From an uncultured Bacillus sp. (GTDB lineage Bacteria > Bacillota > Bacilli > Bacillales_B > DSM-18226), in the NCBI RefSeq assembly GCF_946478885.1, contig NZ_CAMLDX010000090.1:1-14236 (forward strand): a stretch of DNA of 14,236 nt, written 5' to 3'. The notes under the pieces are model-generated. The model was not told the DNA's origin and searched no databases. It saw only the letters and a list, made by a program, of their open reading frames with translations. The translations under genes were made by a program, and so were the position numbers. Shown here in pieces: positions 1 through 5,953 of this stretch (position 1 is the stretch's first letter; the number at the start of each line of letters is the position of its first letter).

Positions 1-47
1 TATGAATTTATAGCTTGTTATTTAATGCAATTTGTTCGAATTGCACG

Positions 48-246
48 TTAACCTTTTAAGACATTTTCTAATATCTCAATAGTCTCAACACTTTTTAATT
101 TATTTGACTATCCTTTGCACGAAAATTCCAATTGGAATTTCGTAGTGTTCATCCTTTTCAGCCTGTTCAATAAGCCATAAAGTCATCAACAATTTCTTGA
201 CTTACTATTTCATATCCAACAATTGAAAAGTAAAATCACCGTCCAT
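48..246 (-). pseudogene. Decayed small gene, about 65 codons, function unknown
   Basis: Read on the minus strand, an ATG at 246-244 opens a frame beginning MDGDFTFQLLDMK. It is interrupted by two adjacent stops (TAG at 207-205, TAA at 204-202). The same frame then continues from about 201 with VKKLLMTLWLIEQAEK and on through EIPIGIFVQRIVK to a stop at 102-100. A +1 shift just before that stop continues into KLKSVETIEILENVLKG, ending at 50-48. Joined, this gives one coherent charged, helical small protein of about 65 residues. I do not recognise the family. The double stop plus a frameshift suggests a relic rather than a working gene. The alternative is a chance open stretch in AT-rich DNA. 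Confidence 0.4.
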
Positions 247-343
247 AGCTCATCAGCATAATACCTGTAATTACAAAAATCGGAGAATATTGCCGAAACG
301 TTCCCGTGTTTTTATAAGATTTTCAACTCATTTGCTTATTAAA

Positions 344-380
344 CCCATCTTGACCATCTCTTCAAAATTGTCAAGATGGG
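344..380 (-). terminator. Second hairpin below dmsC, possible back-up terminator
   Basis: Positions 344-354 (CCCATCTTGAC) and 370-380 (GTCAAGATGGG) are a perfect 11-bp inverted repeat with a 15-nt loop. Read on the minus strand the stem is followed by TTTAATAAG, a weak U-tract. On the plus strand it is followed by GAAACG, which does not terminate. It may act as a second terminator for the dms operon or as an mRNA 3'-end stabiliser. Confidence 0.45.
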
Positions 381-417
381 GAAACGATCCGGCACTCCAT
401 TCTTAACTAATAGAGGA

Positions 418-464
418 AAGAGGTGTTGCAAACGAAATAAATTCTTTTCAAAGCAACACCTCTT
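418..464 (-). terminator. Probable intrinsic terminator of the dms operon
   Basis: Positions 418-429 (AAGAGGTGTTGC) and 453-464 (GCAACACCTCTT) form a perfect 12-bp inverted repeat with a 23-nt loop. It starts 34 nt beyond the dmsC stop. On the minus strand the second arm runs into TTTCCTC, so the U-tract is short and imperfect. The stem strength and position favour termination or 3'-end protection of the dms transcript. Confidence 0.6.
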
Positions 465-497
465 CGTAAAATGAAACTTAAGTTGTAAGCTTTAGTA

Positions 498-1385
498 TTA
501 GAATGTTGGCAATGTTGCTACTCCCACAACATACATCAATGCTCGTCCAATAACCGTACCTATTAAAACAGCAATAAAGAGTATTGTATAGGTACTTGAA
601 ATATTTTTTTTCACGGTAGCAACTGGCCCCTCGTTCGAACCGGAAACCTGACTCCCATTCCAAAACTTGAACATCATCGTAAAAGGTAGTACACAGGCTA
701 GTAAAACATATAAACCAAACCAAATAGCATATTGATTGGTAATAAGATGTAAAGCCCCTTGGAGCCTAAGAGTTGCTACATCGTCCGTAACAACCTGTCC
801 AAGAACTGAAATCATCCATACCGTAGAAACGAAAAGAGCTAATCCGCCGAAAACCGAAAGACTGACTAATGTTCTTAAAGATTTATGATTGAAACCTAAA
901 TTACCCAAAACAAGTGCTCCAAAAGCCCCTAAGAGAAGGGTTGTTCCCAAAAACGACATCGGAACCCATCCAGAATTCCATGCAGTCTGCGCAGGAAGAA
1001 GATAGATCATTGAACTAGAGACAATCGATATGAGGCCAAGGACCGTCGTAATGAAACCAAGAAAAACTCGTTTCGATTGTCGCTTTTTGAACCAGAAATA
1101 GCTATATACAAGTGCAGCTAACGCAAAAATTCCAGAAAAGAGTACTTCACGACTTAACCAAGAACTTCCTAAATTCAGCAAAGAGTTCACTGCATGCAAT
1201 GGATTTCCTAAATGCAGAAATGATGAGAAAATGCCGATAACAGTCAAAGGAAATATTGACATCCCTAGAATACGGACCATCTTTGGGGTTCCGGATTGAC
1301 TTTTTTGGTCAATTAATGTAACAGCCAATGCTAAACCACATGCTAACTGTAAAGTGATTGTAAATATTACTAAGGGCCATTCCAT
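498..1385 (-). CDS. dmsC: DMSO reductase membrane anchor subunit, DmsC family
   Basis: Integral membrane anchor of a DMSO-reductase-type complex, expected to oxidise menaquinol and pass electrons to DmsB. About eight hydrophobic segments can be seen, near residues 3-25, 36-60, 80-100, 104-130 and four more to the C-terminus. His58 (in FLHLGNP) and Glu80 (in SWLSRE) are 22 residues apart, as are E. coli DmsC His65 and Glu87, which I recall as quinol-site residues. I chose the ATG at 1385, giving 295 residues, because AGAGGTGG at 1401-1394 lies 8 nt before it. A GTG at 1397 is in frame but sits inside that ribosome binding site. It starts 17 nt after dmsB, as the last gene of the operon, and is followed by a hairpin. 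Confidence 0.88.
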   Translation of the reverse strand: MEWPLVIFTITLQLACGLALAVTLIDQKSQSGTPKMVRILGMSIFPLTVIGIFSSFLHLGNPLHAVNSLLNLGSSWLSREVLFSGIFALAALVYSYFWFKKRQSKRVFLGFITTVLGLISIVSSSMIYLLPAQTAWNSGWVPMSFLGTTLLLGAFGALVLGNLGFNHKSLRTLVSLSVFGGLALFVSTVWMISVLGQVVTDDVATLRLQGALHLITNQYAIWFGLYVLLACVLPFTMMFKFWNGSQVSGSNEGPVATVKKNISSTYTILFIAVLIGTVIGRALMYVVGVATLPTF

Positions 1386-1393
1386 AGAAAATT

Positions 1394-1402
1394 CCACCTC
1401 TC
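1394..1402 (-). promoter_or_regulatory. Ribosome binding site that sets the dmsC start
   Basis: On the minus strand, GAGAGGTGG at 1402-1394 is followed by an 8-nt spacer and ATG at 1385. The in-frame GTG at 1397-1395 lies inside this site and would have no properly spaced one of its own. This argues for the 295-residue form of DmsC over a 299-residue form. Confidence 0.7.
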
Positions 1403-1960
1403 TTAACCCTTCATTGCCTCAGGTTTTACTTTGTAGCGGGTTGAAGGTTTTGTGATACCACTTGAGGGAAGGTTGTGAATCGAAATTGTAGCACCTGGTC
1501 GATTTTCAAAATCAGACAACTTTCCAATCTCAATGGCACGCGTTGGACATGCACTTACACAAGCTGGTAGCTCTCCTTCTTTCACAAGATCGATACACAT
1601 GTTACACTTTCTCACCTTACCCACTTCTTCGTTAAACTGTGGAGCCCCATACGGGCATGCCCAGGTACAATAACGGCATCCAATACAGCGATCCGGATCA
1701 TGCATGACTATACCATCTTCACGCTTGGTGTATGCCCCTGCCGGGCAGACTTTTACACATTGTGGATCTTCACAATGATTACAAGACATGGAGATGTTAT
1801 ATGCAAAGATTTTGGGATACTCTCCTATTTCAAAACTTCTCACTTTACGAATTTTTTGTCCCAAAGCCGCATTGTTGATATCTTTACAAGCAATTTCACA
1901 GGTTTTACAATTGATGCATTTGGTTGTATCGACGTAAAACGCCATTTGATCTTTCGCCAC
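1403..1960 (-). CDS. dmsB: DMSO reductase iron-sulfur subunit, DmsB family
   Basis: Electron-transfer subunit of 185 residues that should carry four [4Fe-4S] clusters between DmsC and DmsA. Sixteen cysteines fall in four groups: C15, C18, C21, C25; C60, C63, C68, C72; C92, C95, C98, C102; and C119, C122, C134, C138. The last group has a longer inner gap, as is usual in this family. There is no signal peptide, which fits export bound to a Tat substrate. The start is GTG at 1960, preceded by AGGAGGGG about 8 nt away. The next ATG, at 1945, would be too far from that site. It begins 17 nt after dmsA, and its ribosome binding site lies just after the dmsA stop, so translation is probably coupled. 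Related ferredoxin subunits occur in tetrathionate, polysulfide and formate enzymes, but the neighbours favour DmsB. Confidence 0.9.
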   Translation of the reverse strand: MAKDQMAFYVDTTKCINCKTCEIACKDINNAALGQKIRKVRSFEIGEYPKIFAYNISMSCNHCEDPQCVKVCPAGAYTKREDGIVMHDPDRCIGCRYCTWACPYGAPQFNEEVGKVRKCNMCIDLVKEGELPACVSACPTRAIEIGKLSDFENRPGATISIHNLPSSGITKPSTRYKVKPEAMKG

Positions 1961-1977
1961 GACTTACCCCTCCTCTT

Positions 1978-4320
1978 TTAGAGTTTTTCAACCTGTACCA
2001 GGTTAGTATGTTGACCGTTCCCATGGGCAAGAGGTGTAGGGAGTTGACTGGTAAGAACATTAATGCACCCTCTTTGGCAAACCCCTTTATCATCAGGAGT
2101 ATACCAAGCGCCTTGAGGAATAGACACAACCCCTGGATGAATTCTCTTTGTAATACGGACAGGGATCACAAGCGCTCCACGCTTATTGTATACTTTGGCT
2201 TTATCCCCATCTTGTAGCCTACAAGCCTGAGCATCTCCAGGGTTCATCCACATCATTTGCGGCTCAGCCTCTTCCATCCACGGAGTTTCATCCCATGTTG
2301 AATGGGTACGCCTTTTAATATGAGGTCCAATACACTGGAACGGATATTTTTTTCTGAGCGGATCCTCAGGTCCCTCTACGGCTGGAATGTATTTTGGTAC
2401 TCCAGGAATTTCATCATTTTCCATTTCAAAGAGAGTTTTTGAGAAAATCTCAATTTTCCCTGAAGGGGTTTGAAAGGGATTGTTAGCTGGATCCTTAATT
2501 TCTTTTTCGTATGCAACATACTCGATGGCATCTTTTCTATAGAGGCCCTTTTTCTTAAGTTCCTCCCAGCTTGGGAATTGAGGGTCCGATTTCTGTGCAT
2601 CGGCAACCAGCTGTTTTATCCAATCTTCTTGGGATTTTCCTTCAGTAAATTTTTTCCCAAGACCTAGTTTCTCGGCAACTTTACTCATCCACCAGTAATC
2701 GTTCTTACATTCACCCGGTGGTTCAATGGCCTTATTTCCAAATAGGATATAGTTTTCACCTGTCCACGGCCAGCCAAAGTCATACCTTTCCAAGGCATGA
2801 TCAGATGGCAAAAGAATATCAGCAAACTTCGCACTTGACGTCATAAAATGTTCTGATACTACGATATATTCCAGTTTACTTTCATCTTTAAGGATTTCTA
2901 CCGTTTTATTAATATCCGCGTGCTGATTAACTAAAGTATTGCTGCCTAAATTCCACATGAACTTAATATTGCTCTTCAACGGACCATCCTGTACACCGTC
3001 TTTTTCAGTCATCTCGGTTCCACGAACCACAGCATCTGTCCACATAAACACAGGGATTTTTGTTTTCACAGGATTGTCCCCTGTTGGTAAGCCATTTACA
3101 CCTACTCCTAAATTACGGCTACCTTCGCCACCACCCCAGCCACCGCCAAGAACTCCAATGTTTCCTGTCATTGCGGCAAGAACAATACCAGCACGAACAG
3201 AAGATTCACCTTGTGCGTGACGCTGCGGACCAAGACCTTGAATCAACTGAGCGGGTTTTGTTGTTGCATACTCTCTTGCCAGTTTTTTAATCGTCATAGC
3301 ATCGATTCCTGTAATATCAGCAGCCCACTCAGGAGTCTTTGGCTGTCTATCTGTAGTTCCTAGAATATAACTTTTATAAGAATTTCCTGCTGGAATCCCT
3401 TCAGGCATATGTTCTTCATCAAAGCCGATTACATATTTATCTAAGAAGGATTGATTATGTAAATTTTCTGAAATCATGACATAAGCCATAGCTGAGAATA
3501 AAGCTGTATCGGTTGATGGCGCAATTGGAATCCACTGATCCCCAAAGGTTGCAGCAGTTTCGGTATAACGGGGATCGATAATAATAACTTTGGCACCGGC
3601 CTCTTTCGCTTTTGCTAAGTAGTAGTTTGAGTTCGTCTCAAAGATAGTTTCAGCTGGATTAAATCCACTTAAAATAATAAGCTTTGAATGAGGCAAAGTT
3701 TGATAACTACTAGTATCTCGATATCCCATCACATAGGGAGCAGTATAATTTAAACAAGCCGAACTATAGGAATTATAATAGCCGAGAAAACCACCCATGA
3801 GATTCATTAACCGCTTGGCACAACTTGCTCCGCTTGTGGCTCCACAGTCCCCAGTAGCATAATTAATATAAACTGACTGTGGTCCGTATTGATCTACAAC
3901 TTCTTTAAGATTTTTGGCAATTAGATCTACTGCATCATCCCAACTAATTCTCTCAAACTTACCTTCACCACGTTTACCCACTCTCTTCATGGGATATTTC
4001 AAGCGGTCTGGATGATAAACTCGGTTACGTGTTGCACGTCCTTTGAGACAAGCACGTAATTGGGGATTATTTTCCGTGTCCGGCGTATCATCCGTTGTAA
4101 TTCTAACAACTTTACCATCTTTTACATGGGCTTTGATCTGACAACGGCCCCCACAGTTGTGGTTACATAATACAGGAATAATTTGTGTACCTTCGTCAGT
4201 AGTTACTGCTGAAGCTAATTGTTCGTTTGTAAGGGCTTCCCACGTTCCTGAAACTGCCACTGTTCCTGCAACACTTCCGGATAATTTGAGGAAGGCTCTT
4301 CGGTCAAGTTTAATACTCAT
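1978..4320 (-). CDS. dmsA: DMSO-reductase-type molybdopterin catalytic subunit, Tat-exported
   Basis: Catalytic subunit of 780 residues, probably reducing DMSO or a related S- or N-oxide outside the membrane. The N-terminus has a twin-arginine signal (R7-R8-AFLK, then a hydrophobic stretch to about residue 25). A [4Fe-4S] motif follows: C52, C56 and C60 in a Cx3Cx3C pattern, with C91 before LKG. By comparison with E. coli DmsA, the molybdenum ligand is probably Ser186 in YNSYSSAC (inference). The C-terminal 110 residues look like the molybdopterin-dinucleotide-binding domain (WMNPGDAQ, LQDGDKAKVYN, HGNGQHTN). Length fits the DmsA/YnfE group. The start is well supported: GGAGG lies 7 nt before the ATG. 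It is the first gene of dmsABC. No TorD/DmsD-type chaperone or cofactor gene lies in the window. The true substrate could also be TMAO, selenate or another oxyanion. Confidence 0.92.
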   Translation of the reverse strand: MSIKLDRRAFLKLSGSVAGTVAVSGTWEALTNEQLASAVTTDEGTQIIPVLCNHNCGGRCQIKAHVKDGKVVRITTDDTPDTENNPQLRACLKGRATRNRVYHPDRLKYPMKRVGKRGEGKFERISWDDAVDLIAKNLKEVVDQYGPQSVYINYATGDCGATSGASCAKRLMNLMGGFLGYYNSYSSACLNYTAPYVMGYRDTSSYQTLPHSKLIILSGFNPAETIFETNSNYYLAKAKEAGAKVIIIDPRYTETAATFGDQWIPIAPSTDTALFSAMAYVMISENLHNQSFLDKYVIGFDEEHMPEGIPAGNSYKSYILGTTDRQPKTPEWAADITGIDAMTIKKLAREYATTKPAQLIQGLGPQRHAQGESSVRAGIVLAAMTGNIGVLGGGWGGGEGSRNLGVGVNGLPTGDNPVKTKIPVFMWTDAVVRGTEMTEKDGVQDGPLKSNIKFMWNLGSNTLVNQHADINKTVEILKDESKLEYIVVSEHFMTSSAKFADILLPSDHALERYDFGWPWTGENYILFGNKAIEPPGECKNDYWWMSKVAEKLGLGKKFTEGKSQEDWIKQLVADAQKSDPQFPSWEELKKKGLYRKDAIEYVAYEKEIKDPANNPFQTPSGKIEIFSKTLFEMENDEIPGVPKYIPAVEGPEDPLRKKYPFQCIGPHIKRRTHSTWDETPWMEEAEPQMMWMNPGDAQACRLQDGDKAKVYNKRGALVIPVRITKRIHPGVVSIPQGAWYTPDDKGVCQRGCINVLTSQLPTPLAHGNGQHTNLVQVEKL

Positions 4321-4533
4321 TCCTGTTCCTCCGATACTATCATTTTTACTTTGGAAAACTGCAACAAGTTAAAGTGCTTTCATCTTTTGTTTCGACTTTT
4401 GGTTGTTTTTAGGAAATGTTCTCCGTAGTCTAGAAAAACTATTGTTGTCACTAGTCTACTGTGCAAAACTGATCGATTGCAGACTTTAACTATGTTTTTA
4501 CTTCTAACTATACATACCCCCTAAAATATTTTA

Positions 4534-4551
4534 ATAACACTATAATGTTAT
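4534..4551. promoter_or_regulatory. Perfect dyad upstream of dmsA, possible operator
   Basis: ATAACA, six bases, then TGTTAT form a perfect 6-6-6 inverted repeat about 215 nt upstream of the dmsA start. On the minus strand the centre reads TTATAG and overlaps a TATAGT that could be a -10 element, though no good -35 accompanies it. The spacing resembles binding sites of dimeric CRP/FNR-type regulators, but the arms do not match Fnr, Rex or CcpA consensus. It could be chance in AT-rich DNA. Confidence 0.2.
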
Positions 4552-4722
4552 CTCGATATAATTTTATACCTTGTATAGGATTGGGAATATGTATATTTTT
4601 TTACATATATTCAACAATAAATTGTCCTTTAGAAAATTCACTAAATATCATCGAAGGGAAGTGGACAGTAAGAATTATCTGTGCCTTATCACTCAATAAC
4701 AGGTTAAGATATACCGTATGAC

Positions 4723-4944
4723 TTATGATTTGAGTGGGCATACCAGATGAACTATGTTTCGATTTAAAATTGTCTGTAATGTAGAGGAATTCACTAAGTA
4801 GTGGTTTATAGGGTCTTGGAATGTATGAATTTTCTTTAGTGCAGAAATAACATCAGTTCATGTTAATCTAATTATTTGGGCATTTTCTCCTAGTAGTTTT
4901 TGGTGCACTGCAATTTGCGCTTCGTCGAGTACCCCTCTAATCTT
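4723..4944 (-). pseudogene. Possible minus-strand gene relic with internal stop
   Basis: On the minus strand, one frame runs about 73 codons from 4944 to a TAA at 4725-4723, broken only by a TGA at 4860-4858. The first part includes KIRGVLDEAQIAVHQKLLGE. After the TGA the same frame continues with DVISALKKIHTFQDPINHYL and on to HLVCPLKS. The composition resembles coding sequence, but there is no start codon or ribosome binding site, and I do not recognise a family. It may be a decayed gene fragment or chance. Confidence 0.25.
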
Positions 4945-4997
4945 AAATTAAAATAATAGATTAAAATTATCACCACAAATCCATGCATCCGGGATAG

Positions 4998-5279
4998 AAC
5001 CTGAATTATCCTTATATTTATTTTGGTTATCGATAGCTTTTTGAAATTTATTCTGTTGAAATCGATCCAGAGGGGAATTTAAGTTCAGTTGGACACATAG
5101 AGGGAGCCGAGGAATTCATTACTGTATTTGATGGGGAAATTGATATTACTGTAAGCGAAAGTAAGTATAATTTGAAAAAAGGTGATTCAATAAGATTCAA
5201 GGCAGATAAACCACACGCATACTCTAATGCAGGACAGGTATTATCTCGTTTAAGTATGACAATATATTATCCAGATTAA
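4998..5279 (+). pseudogene. Relic of the cupin domain of an HTH-cupin regulator
   Basis: From 5037 to a TAA at 5277-5279 one frame encodes about 80 residues of a cupin fold. Segments such as GAEEFITVFDGEIDITV, KKGDSIRFKADKPHAYSN and RLSMTIYYPD are typical of the C-terminal cupin of XRE-family (HTH plus cupin) transcription regulators. There is no start codon or ribosome binding site. The same frame has TAG at 5034-5036, and before it (from 4998) a further cupin-like stretch NLNYPYIYFGYR, preceded by another TAG at 4995-4997. No helix-turn-helix part can be read upstream in any frame. This is therefore the tail of a gene that lost its DNA-binding half, not a working regulator. The family call is confident; the exact left edge is not. 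Confidence 0.75.
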
Positions 5280-5437
5280 TACACATTCGTCTCTTCTTTA
5301 TCAGCTAAGTTAAATGGCGCATTTGCAGGGTTAACACTCCATCTGTTTTGATAAATTTTTGTTTTGCCATAGAAGGTTATTTCAATACTAACTGTTTTAG
5401 ATTGTGAAGAATTTTTTGAAGAGTTGATGGTAAAGAT
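5276..5437 (-). pseudogene. Possible minus-strand C-terminal gene fragment
   Basis: On the minus strand, 53 sense codons run from 5437 (just after a TAA at 5440-5438) to a TAA at 5278-5276. They include TVSIEITFYGKTKIYQNRWS and NPANAPFNLADKEETNVY. There is no ATG start and no ribosome binding site, and I recognise no family. If real it is a C-terminal remnant, ending tail to tail with the cupin relic and overlapping its stop by 2 bases. Chance openness cannot be ruled out at this length. Confidence 0.25.
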
Positions 5438-5511
5438 TTAGGTGCGATCTAACGATATATGTAAGGAAAATGGTAAAATAAAAGGAATGAAATGGAAGGG
5501 AAGGGAGAATA

Positions 5512-5694
5512 ATGAATGCAAGTGTAAATATCGGGGATATGATTTTTCAATTATTGTTTCTAGGAGTTCCAATATTAATCATGGCCATTCTCCTATTATT
5601 TTGGCGTTCTTCAAAAAAGCGAAATGAGCAATTAAATCGTATTGAAGAAAAGTTGGATTCATTGCAGAAAAGAATAGATGAAGAAAATGCCTAA
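5512..5694 (+). CDS. Small single-pass membrane protein, DUF4083-like
   Basis: Encodes 60 residues. A short polar N-terminus (MNASVNIGD) is followed by one membrane helix at about residues 10-31, then a positively charged turn (RSSKKR) and a charged amphipathic helix (NRIEEKLDSLQKRIDEE) that could form a short coiled coil. This layout matches the small DUF4083-type proteins common in Bacillus, whose role I do not know. The purine-rich AAGGGAG at 5501-5507 precedes the ATG, though at short spacing (4 nt); further GGAAGGG lies upstream. The C-terminal helix is predicted to be cytoplasmic by the positive-inside rule. It lies 259 nt upstream of jetA on the same strand, but the jet operon appears to have its own promoter, so a role in Wadjet is unsupported. 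Confidence 0.7.
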   Translation: MNASVNIGDMIFQLLFLGVPILIMAILLLFWRSSKKRNEQLNRIEEKLDSLQKRIDEENA

Positions 5695-5744
5695 GATATG
5701 GTGGAAAAGATAGGCACAGCGGGCATGAAATCACACATCCAAGT

Positions 5745-5768
5745 AATAAAATGAGCCTAGGTTTTATT
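5745..5768 (+). terminator. Weak AT-only hairpin after the small membrane gene
   Basis: AATAAAA at 5745-5751 can pair with TTTTATT at 5762-5768 around a 10-nt loop containing CCTAGG. The stem has no GC pairs and would be weak. Its position 50 nt after the 5512-5694 gene is suitable for a terminator, but the support is thin. Confidence 0.2.
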
Positions 5769-5885
5769 GTCAACAAGCAAAAATTTCATGAGATTTGTGG
5801 CAATTAAGTATTTTACATGCAAAATTACTCATTCATGCAACACGCTTTGTATCATACCTCTTGATTCAGAGTGAAGTTGCATTTT

Positions 5886-5915
5886 TTTACATATGAAAAC
5901 TTATGACAATATAAT
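5886..5915 (+). promoter_or_regulatory. Probable sigma-A promoter of the jet operon
   Basis: TTTACA at 5886-5891 and a perfect TATAAT at 5910-5915 are separated by 18 bases. This is a good housekeeping-type promoter with one -35 mismatch. Transcription would begin near 5922, leaving a leader of about 30 nt before the jetA TTG. No operator repeat could be made out with confidence around it. Confidence 0.6.
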
Positions 5916-5939
5916 AAAATGGAGTTAATAGAACTGTAC

Positions 5940-5944
5940 AAGGA
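5940..5944 (+). promoter_or_regulatory. Ribosome binding site for the TTG start of jetA
   Basis: AAGGA at 5940-5944 sits 9 nt before TTG at 5954. The next in-frame ATG, at 5966, would be 21 nt away, too far. The ATG triplets at 5944 and 5947 are out of frame. This supports the unusual TTG start. Confidence 0.55.
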
Positions 5945-5953
5945 TGATGATTT

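Larger units (their letters stand above)
247..497. other. Non-coding region downstream of dmsC
   Basis: Together with the relic at 48-246 this makes the roughly 500-base gap below dmsC. I see no convincing open frame here on either strand. It carries two strong hairpins (344-380 and 418-464), described separately. Nothing else stands out. Confidence 0.6.
4321..5511. other. Long AT-rich intergenic region with gene relics
   Basis: About 1.2 kb between dmsA and the small gene at 5512 has no intact gene that I can support. The first 240 bases next to dmsA should hold its leader and promoter, but I found no convincing -35/-10 pair or Fnr-type site (TGTGA-N6-TCACA). A dyad lies at 4534-4551. From about 4720 to 5440 there are fragments of decayed genes: a clear cupin relic on the plus strand and two weaker minus-strand candidates. 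The rest shows nothing recognisable. Confidence 0.6.

Noticed and set aside
1700..2217. Plus-strand open frames across the dmsB and dmsA ends
   Set aside because: Antisense to genes with clear family motifs and lacking credible starts.
1403..4320. Nitrate reductase or formate dehydrogenase identity for the molybdoenzyme
   Set aside because: The 185-residue ferredoxin subunit and the DmsC-type anchor match the DMSO-reductase arrangement. There is no NarH-size subunit, NarI-type cytochrome or selenocysteine/cysteine formate-dehydrogenase site.
5442..5627. Plus-strand 61-codon frame overlapping the small membrane gene
   Set aside because: It is in another frame over 5512-5694, whose product has a sensible membrane-helix layout. 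The alternative has no such structure and no ribosome binding site.
5806..5850. Repeated CATGCAA motifs upstream of the jet promoter
   Set aside because: Only two short, irregularly placed copies in AT-rich DNA; not enough to call an operator.
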